Below are positions 31,912-41,600 of a stretch of DNA of 42,814 bases, piece by piece. The position numbers and the translations under genes were made by a program. The DNA comes from Aeriscardovia sp040773385 (GTDB lineage Bacteria > Actinomycetota > Actinomycetes > Actinomycetales > Bifidobacteriaceae): assembly GCA_040773385.1 (NCBI GenBank), contig JAXGWH010000008.1, positions 1 to 42,814 on the forward strand, written 5' to 3'. Each line of letters starts with the position of its first letter. Within the stretch, counting starts at the first letter, position 1. The notes under the pieces are model-generated. The model was not told the origin of the DNA and ran no database searches. It saw nothing but the letters and a program-made list of their open reading frames with translations.

Positions 31912-33915
31912 GTGGCAGTAGCCAGCAATCTTGCCGATATGAAATTGCCGGAGCTCAAGGAGCTGGCCCGGCAGATGGGTCTGCGCGGCGTATCCGGCAT
32001 GCGCAAATCGCAGCTCGTTGACACGCTCCAGGCGGCGCGCACGGGCGGCAAAGCCCCGGCGGGCGTCACCGTCGGTGTGCCGCGCCGCGGCCGCAAACCG
32101 GTCCCGCGTCCTCTGCCGGCCTCCGAGGCGACGCAGGTCGCCGAGGCCGCCGGGTCGGCGCGCACCGCCGCTCCCGCCTCCGCCGCATCCCATCCGTCCG
32201 ACCACGCCTCCGCCGCCGCACAGCCGGACGGGCGACGCGCGGACCGCGTGGACCACACGCCGCAGTCATCGCGCGTGTTCTCTGCCGCCGGTGCTCAGGA
32301 GGAGGCCTTTGACCGTCCCGCGCGACGCACGTCGCACCGGCATATCGAGGATCTGGATCTCGGCATCCGTCTTCCCAGCCGGCCGCGCACACAGGACATG
32401 CGCCAGGAGCACGAGGGGACGGGCCATGCCGGCCGGGCGCACTCGCTCGACGACATCCTCGCCTCGCTGCCTGATCATTCGCAGGCGCATCAGGATCGTC
32501 AGGAGGAGGACCGGCCCGTCCGTCGTCGCCCGCACCGTGTGGTGAGGACCGCCGGGCCTGCCTCCGCCGCGGAGGACGACCAGGCGCCGCAGATCCGCAC
32601 GTACCGGCTGACCGAGGAAGGCGGCGAGGAGGATTCTCAGGAGCAGGACGGCCGCGATGGGCGCGGCCGTCACTCCGACCGCCGCCACGCCCGGATCGAC
32701 CAGGATCAGGAGGGGGAGCCCGACAGGCGCGATGACCGCCGTCAGGACGATCACGAGGACGAGGAGCAGACCGCGCCGGTCGCCGGCATCATCGATCTGC
32801 TCGATTCCTACGCCTTCATCCGCACCTCCGGTTACCTGCCCGGCCCCAACGACGTCTATGTGTCAATGGGTATGGTCAAGAAGTACGGCCTGCGAAAAGG
32901 CGACGCCGTGCAGGGCACCATCCGCCTGGGCAGGAACAACCATCGCGGCAACCGGCACCAGAAGTTCGTGCCGGTGCGCACCATCACCTCCATCAACGGC
33001 CTGTCCGTGGAGGAGGCGGCGAACCGCCCCCAGTTCGAGAAGCTCACGCCGGTCTATCCGTCCGAGCGCCTGACGATGGAGACGCAGCAGAACAAGCTCA
33101 TCGGCCGCATGATCGACATCGTCTCGCCCATCGGCAAAGGCCAGCGCGGCCTCATCGTCTCGCCGCCCAAGGCCGGCAAGACCATCACGCTGCAGGCCAT
33201 CGCCAACGCCATCCACGAGAACAACCCGGAGTGCCACATCATGGTGGTGCTCGTCGACGAGCGCCCGGAGGAGGTGACCGACATGGAGCGCACCGTCCAC
33301 GGCGAGGTGATCAGCTCCACGTTCGACAAGCCCGCCTCCGAGCACACCGTGGCCGCCGAGATGGCCATCGAGCGTGCCAAGAGGCTCGTGGAGATGGGCC
33401 AGGACGTGGTCGTGCTGCTCGACTCGATGACCCGTCTCGCCCGCGCCTACAACATCGCCGCGCCGGCCTCGGGCCGCGTGCTCTCCGGCGGCGTGGACGC
33501 GCAGGCGCTCTACCCGCCCAAGCGCTTCTTCGGCGCCGCCCGCAACATCGAGAATGGCGGCTCGCTCACGATCATCGCCTCCGCGCTGGTGGAGACCGGT
33601 TCGAAGATGGATGAGGTGATCTTCGAGGAGTTCAAGGGAACCGGCAACATGGAGCTGCGCCTCTCGCGCGACCTGTCCGACAAGCGCATGTTCCCGGCCA
33701 TCGACGTGAACGCCTCCGGCACCCGCCGTGAGGAGCTGCTCACCAAGCCCGAGCAGCTGCGCATCATCTACGGTCTGCGCCGCGCGTTCGGCGGGTTGGA
33801 GCCCGAGCAGGTGTACAGCCGTCTGGTGCCGATGCTCAAGAAGACCCCGTCGAACGAGGCGTTCTTCCAGGCCATCGCCCAGCAGATGAACATCCCGGTC
33901 AACCGGGCCGTCTGA
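31912..33915 (+). CDS. rho: transcription termination factor Rho
   Basis: Rho is the hexameric RNA helicase that ends transcription. The N-terminal Rho-N domain is ASNLADMKLPELKELARQMGLRGVSGMRKSQLVDTLQ. A long polar insert of about 240 residues (about 45-285), rich in Arg, Asp, His and Gln, follows, as is usual in actinobacterial Rho. The RNA-binding fold starts at GIIDLLDSYAFIRTSGYLPGP. The Walker A SPPKAGKT is at about 417, Walker B VVVLLDSMTRLARAYN follows, and the C-terminal block ends in IAQQMNIPVNRAV. The GTG at 31912 with AAAGG seven bases upstream is chosen; ATG 31897 is an alternative. At 667 residues the length is normal for the group. A 15-bp stem terminator lies 53 bp after the stop. 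Confidence 0.96.
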   Translation: MAVASNLADMKLPELKELARQMGLRGVSGMRKSQLVDTLQAARTGGKAPAGVTVGVPRRGRKPVPRPLPASEATQVAEAAGSARTAAPASAASHPSDHASAAAQPDGRRADRVDHTPQSSRVFSAAGAQEEAFDRPARRTSHRHIEDLDLGIRLPSRPRTQDMRQEHEGTGHAGRAHSLDDILASLPDHSQAHQDRQEEDRPVRRRPHRVVRTAGPASAAEDDQAPQIRTYRLTEEGGEEDSQEQDGRDGRGRHSDRRHARIDQDQEGEPDRRDDRRQDDHEDEEQTAPVAGIIDLLDSYAFIRTSGYLPGPNDVYVSMGMVKKYGLRKGDAVQGTIRLGRNNHRGNRHQKFVPVRTITSINGLSVEEAANRPQFEKLTPVYPSERLTMETQQNKLIGRMIDIVSPIGKGQRGLIVSPPKAGKTITLQAIANAIHENNPECHIMVVLVDERPEEVTDMERTVHGEVISSTFDKPASEHTVAAEMAIERAKRLVEMGQDVVVLLDSMTRLARAYNIAAPASGRVLSGGVDAQALYPPKRFFGAARNIENGGSLTIIASALVETGSKMDEVIFEEFKGTGNMELRLSRDLSDKRMFPAIDVNASGTRREELLTKPEQLRIIYGLRRAFGGLEPEQVYSRLVPMLKKTPSNEAFFQAIAQQMNIPVNRAV

Positions 33916-33967
33916 CAGGTTCGGCCTGGACGCGGTGCCTGCCGCAGGGCGGGTCCCGTGCCGCCAC

Positions 33968-34006
33968 AGCCCCGGTCTCTTGCCAAAACAAGAGACCGGG
34001 GCTTTC
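33968..34006 (+). terminator. Rho-independent terminator of rho
   Basis: A perfect 15-bp stem (AGCCCCGGTCTCTTG and its complement, 33968-34003) with a CCAAAA loop is followed only by TTT. The minus strand side has a T-rich patch too, so it may work both ways. Confidence 0.85.
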
Positions 34007-34561
34007 CATGTTCGGCGGTCTGTGTCGTGCTCGGCGGTCTGTGTCGTCGGATAAGGCGGAAGACGACGAAAATCGGGAAACAAGCAACCGGAAGACCGAA
34101 AACAGAAAACGGGAAAACGGGACCGGATACGGCAGAGACCGGAATCCAAGGATGTTTTCGGACTGTTCCGGAACAAATACCGACATAAATAAACGAGGGA
34201 CCGCTCCCCATTGAACAAATCCCTCACCGTCCATCATACCTATGTCGGGTGGTGGCGCACCCCCCCCATATCCTCTCCTGCCTCGGAGATTTTGGCGTGA
34301 TGATGCCCTGATGGTCCGGCGCGGTTGTCTTGGCGGCGGCCTCGTCGGTTGTCCGTTCGCCGCCCATGCCTGCCGCCGGCGGATCGTTTTGCGTGCTGCT
34401 TTTATATCGATCCATGGATATGCTGGAAGGTAAATTAGGATGTTAACGTTAACAATCTCAACGGCATCCTGGTCACGAGAGAAATGGCACCATCGTCGAT
34501 GATGACGGCGGATTCGGCGGCATTGTGGCCGCCGGCCTGAGAGAAGAGAGCAGGACAGCCA
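34004..34561. other. intergenic region upstream of the galactanase genes
   Basis: This 558-bp gap has no gene. It holds a 17-bp direct repeat (34012-34028 and 34031-34047, period 19), a purine-rich stretch at about 34075-34130, the 12-bp palindrome TGTTCCGGAACA at 34164-34175, a run of eight C at 34260-34267, and the 14-bp palindrome at 34441-34454. TAAATT at 34431-34436 is a possible -10 box for the GH30 gene, placing transcription start inside the downstream palindrome. Confidence 0.6.
34441..34454 (+). promoter_or_regulatory. LacI-type operator upstream of the galactanase locus
   Basis: TGTTAACGTTAACA is a perfect 14-bp palindrome with a central CG, the form of LacI/GalR-family operators that control carbohydrate genes in bifidobacteria. 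It lies 108 bp before the GH30 start codon, just after a TAAATT -10 candidate. A repressor bound here would block transcription. No LacI-family gene is in the window. Confidence 0.7.
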
Positions 34562-37163
34562 ATGAGTGCAGGATCTGGTGCGAAAACACGCGTCGGGAAA
34601 CATGCCCGTCGGGTACGTGGAGCCGGTGCGGCCCTCGTCGCGGCCTCCGTGCTGGTGGCCGGTCTGGGGCTCGCCGCGCCGACGGCGAGTGCCGCCTCCG
34701 CGGTGACCATCACGCCGAACCCCTGGGCGGCGGACACACTGTTCGAAGGATGGGGCACCTCGCTCGCCTGGTTCGCCAACGCGACAGGCGACTACGGCGA
34801 GCCCGGGTCGATCGTCCACTCCAGCGGCAACGCGGAGGCGGACAAAAAGGCCCTCCAATATGGCAAAAAGCTGAAAAACGAACTGTACGACGCCATTTTC
34901 GGGAAAGACGGACTGCGTCTGAACATGGCGCGGTACAACGTCGGCGGAGGAAATGCCTCGGACGTCGCCTACGGCTACCCGTTCATGCGCCAGGGTGCGG
35001 CTGTGCCCGGTTATTGGAAGGATGACGCGAAGGCCACCGGCACCTACAAGGATGACTCCGGCAACGTCGGGACAAAGCAGACGGACAAGGATCGCCTTGA
35101 CTCCGCGTTCGATCCCACCGACGACGCCGATTACGACTGGTCCAAGGGGTCCGCGCAGGAGTGGTGGCTCAACAAGGGCGTCTCCTCCGGCGACATGAGC
35201 GAGATTGAGATGTTTGCCAACTCCGCCCCGTGGTTCATGACCGGTTCCGGCTACGCCACCGGAGGGTACGACTCCGGCGCGAACAACCTCTCCGATCCCC
35301 AGAAATTCGCCGAATATCTCGCGCATGTCACCCGGCATCTGGAGAAGAAATACAACTTTGACGCCCAGACCGTCGAGCCGCTCAACGAGTCGGAGACGAG
35401 CTACTGGGGCACCCCGCGCGGGACGGCTGCCTCGCGGTCGGATTCCGGCGAGCAGGCAGGCATTGACCAGTCCACCTTCGATTACTACTGGAACACGCAC
35501 TTTAACGGCAAGGACAAATCCGTCACCCCGTATTCCGGCTCCCTCAAGAAGCCGCAGGAGGGCATGCACGTGGACTACGCGCAGGGTTCCTCCTCGCCGC
35601 AGCAGAAGACCATCACCGCACTGAAGTCAGCGCTCGCGGCAGAGGGGAGCCGGGCGAAGGTCTCCTCGACGGACGCCACCAACACGGATGACCTCCTCAG
35701 GTCGTACAAACTGTGGGATGCGTCGACGCGCGACGCCGTGGGGCAGTACAACTCCCATGCCTATTCCACGCCGAGCCCCCAGGCCGTGAGGGATCTCGCG
35801 CAGGCGGACAACAAGTCGCTGTCGATGAGCGAGGTCGACGGCTCCTGGCAGTCGGGCTCGTTCGATCCCTACAACTCCGACTTCAGCAACGCCCTCGGCA
35901 TGGCGAAGCAGATCAGCAGCAACGTCTGGTCGATGCAGTCCAAGGACTTCACCTTCTGGCAGGTGGTCGAGGACCTGTACAACATGGGCGTGGGCACCGA
36001 CAAGGACCTGAACGGCAACACGGCGAAGGTCCATGGCGAGAACACCAACTGGGGCACCGTCCTCGTCGACTTCGACTGCAATGTGGCCGGTACGGACGGC
36101 AGGCTCTATTCGGAGCGTGACTGGCTCAACAACGGCAAGAAGACGGACGGTATCCATCCGTGCAGCGTCGTGGCGAACACCAAGTACGCGGCGGTTCGCG
36201 CCTACACGCAGCTCATCCGCCCGGGCGCGCGCATCATCGCCAACAACGACCCGTCCAGGACCATGACCGCGATCGACAAGAACGGCAAGGATCTGCTCGT
36301 CGTCTACACAAATGACGGCAATGAGCAGAAGAACGCGACGCTCGACCTGTCGAACTTCTCCGGCCTGTCCTCCTCCGCCGCCGCGAAGATGTATGTCACG
36401 ACCGCCCCGCAGCACGGGGACGATCCGTACGATTCCACCGTTTCCGCCATCACCCGCACGAGCAACGTGGAGCAGCCGGCCTCGGCGGTGTCCCTTGACA
36501 CCGCGGCCAAGAAGGCGACGTTCACGCTGCCGGCGCGGTCCATCGTCTCGTTGAGGATCAGCGGCACGAGCGGGATTGCCGACAAGGCGGCCGCGGTCAA
36601 AGACGGCAAGAAATACCAGATCATGGGTGTCCAGTCCCAGAAGATGCTCACTGCCTCCGAGGACGGGTCGGGTCTGACCATCCAGGACCAGGCGTCGGCG
36701 ACCGCCGCCGCCGGCCGGCAGGGCTGGACGGCCCATCAGCTCGCCTCGCCTTCTGCCAGGAAGGATGTGAGGACCTTCACCTTCGAGGATGGGGACGGTG
36801 ATTTCCTCGTCGCCGACGGGTCGAATCTGACGGTGAGGCGACAGACTGCGCAACAGGCGGCCTCCGATGCCTCGTCGAAGTGGATGCTCAACACGGAGGA
36901 CGGGTCGACCTGGGAGCTGACAAACATGGGCTCGCGGACCGCGCTGGATGTCGGCAACCAGAACACGGCCGCCGGCTCGGCCGTCGATCTGTGGCAGTCC
37001 AACGCCGGTGCCAATCAGCGCTGGACGTTCACCTCGATCACGCCGAGCGTGCGCCCGCTGTCCGTGCAGACGGCCGTCGGCGTCATGCCGGCGCTGCCCG
37101 AGACCGTGACGCCCGTCTACGACGGCAAGGCGGGAACACCCGTCCCCGTCACCTGGCAGACGG

Positions 37164-37170
37164 CTCTCTC
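37164..37170 (+). repeat. CT dinucleotide run at the frameshift of the GH30 gene
   Basis: The run CTCTCTC lies where the two frames meet. Removing one CT pair would turn ALSHSR-stop into TALAQQVKKPG, joining both frames. This is a candidate slipped-strand site. Confidence 0.6.
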
Positions 37171-38310
37171 GCACAGCAGGTGAAGAAGCCCGGCACGTAC
37201 ACGGTCACCGGCTCGGCGACCGACCTGTTCGGCACCACCGTCCCGGTGACGCTGCATGTGTACGTGGGTGCGTTCACCTGGGCGGAGCCGGGCTCGCTGA
37301 CCGCGACCCGCGGCACCGGTCGGAGCTCGCTTGAGGCCACGGCGCCGAAGACCGTGCGTGCCCATGTGGGTTCCTCGGATGCCATCACCACACATGTCAC
37401 CTGGGACTGGTCGACCTACCGGTCGTCCGGCACAGACAGAGCCGTCGTGTCCGGCAGCGCCTCTGACGGTGCCGGTGGCACGCTGCCTGCCACCCTCACG
37501 GTGATCTTCGTCGAACAGACCACCACCGACGGAACAAATCTCGCCCGGCAGTTCTGCGATGCCGTCCATGTGTCCGCCTCCAGCTCGGAGAAGGGCCACC
37601 CGGCCACTGACACATGCGACGGCAGCCGCGGCAAGGACCATGCCTGGTCGAACTGGAAACAGGACCAGACGGACCACGATCCGACGCTGACCTACACCTT
37701 CGACACGGCACATAAGCTGCACAGCGTCGAGCTGTGGCCGACAAGCCCCGCGGAGGCCACCCCGTCCGCCTTCTCCGTCGACTATCTGCAGGCCGATGGC
37801 ACATGGAAGGATTCGGGCATCCGCGTCGACAACATTACCGATGACGCCGACCCGGCCGTCGCCGATGTCTCGTCGCTGCCGGCGACGAAGGGGATCCGGC
37901 TGCGACTGACCTATTACCAGCCCGACGGCTACTACGCCAAAGTCGGCGAGGTGGGCATCACCGAGGAGAAGACGGTGCCGCAGAAGGCCTCCGTCGCGGA
38001 TCTGGCCGATCTGCGCCAGGATGGCGTGAGCGTGGCGGGCTTCGACCCCGACACGACCTCCTATACCGGCACGATCGCCCAGGATGCCGCCTGGCCGCTC
38101 GTCCAGGCCGCGCCGGCGGACACCGATGCGCGGGTGGACATCGTCCAGCCGTCCGATGGTACGGACGGGAAGGTGACCATCACCGTCACCGCCGACGACG
38201 GGACGACACGCAAGGTGTACACGCTCGTGCTGAAGCGCGAGGCAAAGCCGGGCGAGTCGATCCCATGGACGCCGTTGCAGCCGTCCACGCCGGCACAGCC
38301 TGACAAGCCG

Positions 38311-38343
38311 GGCACCGGTACGGGCACCGGCACGGGCACCGGC
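38311..38343 (+). repeat. Gly-Thr linker repeat before the cell-wall anchor
   Basis: Near-perfect repeats of GGCACC and GGTACG or GGCACG encode about ten residues of GTGTGTGTG. They lie in the flexible linker before the LSSTG motif, where repeat length often varies between strains. Confidence 0.7.
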
Positions 38344-38576
38344 GACCACGGCACATCCACTCCGTCCGTGCCCGGCGGCGCGTCCGCAGGACATGCCGCT
38401 TCGCGTACCCGCACCGCGGCCACGGCGTCGTCGCGCCGTGGCGGCCTGTCGTCCACCGGTTCGGCGGTCGTCGGCATCATCGCCGCCGCCGTCGTGCTGC
38501 TCATGGCCGGGGCGGGCGTCATTGCCGCCCGTCGTCGTTCGGCCGAACGGCGCTGAAGGCGGACAGACGGGGCTGT

Positions 38577-38621
38577 GAGGGCCGGAAGTCCTTGAGGGCC
38601 GGAAGGTTTCGAGGGCCGGAA
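38577..38621 (+). repeat. three 17-bp direct repeats behind the GH30 gene
   Basis: GAGGGCCGGAA occurs at 38577-38587, 38594-38604 and 38611-38621, a constant 17-bp period. They fill the short gap before the next galactanase gene and come before its ribosome site. No stem or T-run makes them a terminator. Confidence 0.7.
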
Positions 38622-38674
38622 AGCCTTCACAGATCCCCGGAGAAATTCTGAGAGAAGAGATTCAGAGGAGAATC

Positions 38675-41600
38675 ATGACAGGAAGACACACGATGGGGAC
38701 GGCCGCACGCCGCACCGTCATCGGGGCCGTGGCGGCGACAGCGACGCTGCTCTCGCTCGCGGCCCCTGCCTGGGCAGCCGGGAGCGCGAGCAGCGAGGAG
38801 ATCGCACGTCTGCGTTCGACCCTCGCCGCCACGCAGATCAGCGACCTGAAGCCCCTTGCGTCCGCGTCGGGCGATGATTCCGCGCGCACCGCGCGCTATG
38901 ACACCGCCCGTCCCAACGCCGCCGATGTCGCGCGGCTCGAAAAGAGCCGCGAGGCGGCGCGCGCGCTCGTCGACAGCACCGACCCCTCGCAGGCCGATGT
39001 CACCGCCGCGCGGCAGAAGCTGCAATCCGACTTCGATGCCGTGCGTTTCGTCTACCACTACACCAGTGTGACGGGAACGCAGGGCGACCGGATCTTCGAC
39101 AACAACGGCAACCTGCTCCAGGCCCATGGAGCCGGCATCGTCCGTGCGAAGACGAGCCTGCTGCCCAAGTCCGACCAGGGCCTCGACGCCAATCATGACG
39201 GTTCCATCTACATCATGGTGGGTGAGGACAAGACCGACCGTCTCGTGGCACGCGGGCCGCATATCTACTATTCCGACGACCTGCTCAACTGGACGGACAA
39301 AGGCCTCGGATTCGAGATGTACCACGGCAAGGCGGACTTGCAGAAGCGCCTCGCTGGTTCGGACCCGACGTACAAGAAGTATTACAACGTCGCCAACATC
39401 GAGAAGGATCCCGACTACACCACCATCTACGGCAAGGATTTCGGCAACTTCAAGGACGACTGGTCCAACAACAACATCTCCAGCGCCCAGGACGTGCTCA
39501 CAAAATCCATCTTCTGGGATCTGAAGGCGCTCAAAGGCGACGGCGAGGACAAGACGGCCTCGAGCGCGGTGTACGAGCGGCCTAAGCTCGCCTACAACAC
39601 CAAGACGAAACGCTGGGTGCTCTGGTTCCATGCCGACGGCCCGCAGTACGACAACGAGAACACCGCCACCTATTCCAAGGCGAAGGCCGGTGTGGCGATC
39701 TCCGAGGGTTCCGACCCGGCCGGGCCGTACAAATACCTCGGCTCGTTCCGTCTCGGTCCGGGCAACAATACCTCCAATCCCGGTATGGCCCGCGATATGA
39801 ACCTTTTCGTCGATGACAAGGATGCCAACAAGGACGGCGTGCCGGACGCCTACCTCATCTATTCGAGCAACGAGAACAAGGATCTGACGATCTCCCTGCT
39901 CGACTCGACCTACACGAAGCTCGTCAAGCCGGTCTCGCAGCAGAAGATGGGCACCTCCGTGGCGGACGGCGACACGTACAACGTCGTCGCGACGGATTCC
40001 AAGGAGGCCCCAGCGCCGTTCAAATACGACGGGCATTACTACATCGTCTACTCCGGCACCACCGGCTGGTATCCGAACGAGAACAAGTACGAGGTCTCGC
40101 AGTCCGATTCCATCCTCGGGCCCTATGACCAGCAGGGCACACCGTTCGTGAAAGGGTCCGCGGACAACCAGGATCCGGGCAACTCGTTCTTCACCCAGGC
40201 GAGCATGATGATCCCCTACGACGAGTCGAAGGGCATCTTCCTCTACTGGGGCGACCGGTGGTTCAACCCGGATACCGGCAATGACATCTCCCAGTCGCGC
40301 TACGTGATGGTCCCGGCCCAGCTCGTCAACGGCCGGCTCAAGATCCTGCCGGCGGCGGACTGGCCGATCTCCCAGGCGCAGGAGCACCCGGCGCTCACCA
40401 TCACCCAGAAGTTCCCGACGACCGCCTCCTCCGTGAGCGAGGTGCGCGCACAGCTGCCCGCCACCGTGAGCTACACGGAGCAGGGCAGCACCGGCACGAA
40501 GACCACGCCGGTGGTGTGGGACTCGTATGAAGGGCCGGACAAGCCGACGCAGCCGGTGCGCTTCACCGGCACGCTGCCGAAACTGGGCGGCGCGCAGGTC
40601 GATTTCACCGTGGACATCTGCCCGAAAGGCACCGTCCTGTTCATGGACGCCGGCTCGGACCCGTCGAACGAGTCAGGGTACTACACCACGCTGCGCGCGC
40701 AGGATCCGGATCTGACGAACACGACGGTCTCCGACCAGCAGTACGACCCGGCGTCCGGCAGGACGTGGGGCCACTCCAGCACCATCGGTACCGATGATGA
40801 GGTGTACGGCAGCTCCGACTCCGACATCTTCGAGACCGGCCTGTGGGCGCACAAGGACAAGGAGATCGACTACAAGGCCGACCTTCCTGCTGGTACGTAC
40901 AGTACGATGGCCGGCTACAAGGAATGGTGGGCGAGCACGGGCAACAAGCGCCGGGTCGCCTTCTCCGTGGAGAAGGACGGCTCGGAACTCGGCTCGACGT
41001 CCATCACGCCGTCGGCCTCGGGCAACGCGACTGATCCGGTGACCTTCACGCTCGACAAGCCGGCTACCGTCACCTTCCGCTCCCGCCAGATCAACGGCGG
41101 CGACCCGCTCCTGTCGTGGATCAGCGTGCGCAAATCCGCGGGCACGGACATCGCCTCCGTCACCACGGTCTCCGGCACGACGGCGGTCCTCGCCGGGTCG
41201 GACCCCGCCTCCTCCCTGCCCTCTGACGTTGAGGTGACACTTGAGAACGGCACGACCGCGCGCAGGCATGTCACCTGGCATGTCGATGCGGACTCTCTGC
41301 CGGCGCTGGTGCCGACGCGTGTGAGCGGGACCATCGCCGGGACCGGTCTGCCGGCGAGCGCGACGGTCCAGAAGATCCCCGCCGGTCTCGAGTACCTCAT
41401 CGATGTCAACGGCGGTGCGTCCTCTCCGACGTACGCGCGGGCCAAGGCGCTCGAGCCGGGCCTGCTCAACGCGTCCGCCGACCAGACGTACACCGACGGT
41501 GCGGCGTGGGGCAATGCCTCCGTCAAGTATGGTCTGCAGCATACCGGCGACGAGGATCCGTATGTCTCGGGTATTGATGCGGAATCCACTGACACGCAGA

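Larger units (their letters stand above)
34562..38556 (+). pseudogene. GH30 endo-beta-1,6-galactanase, surface-anchored, frameshifted
   Basis: Frame one (34562-37183) has a signal peptide (cleavage near residue 45, APTASAASA), a GH30-type domain whose acid/base Glu lies in VEPLNESE (about 276) and nucleophile Glu in SMSEVDGSW (about 423), a ricin-type carbohydrate-binding domain (about 683-827), and the start of an Ig-like repeat. It stops at 37183. The frame two bases away goes on from about 37166 with the rest of the Ig-like repeat (QVKKPGTYTVTG), another Ig-like repeat, a discoidin-like domain, a cadherin-like domain, a Gly-Thr linker and an LSSTG sortase-type anchor with a membrane helix and RRR tail. 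CTCTCTC at 37164-37170 marks the switch. Restored length is about 1330 residues, like the B. longum GH30 enzyme that is paired with a GH43_24 galactanase. It would cut beta-1,6-galactan side chains of arabinogalactan. If truly broken, the product would be secreted but not anchored. Confidence 0.8.

Noticed and set aside
29500..32256. 918-codon frame antisense to pgi
   Set aside because: It is a shadow frame of the highly biased pgi gene.
34260..34267. Run of eight C as a phase-variable tract
   Set aside because: It is in a non-coding region about 300 bp from the next gene and outside any promoter I can define.
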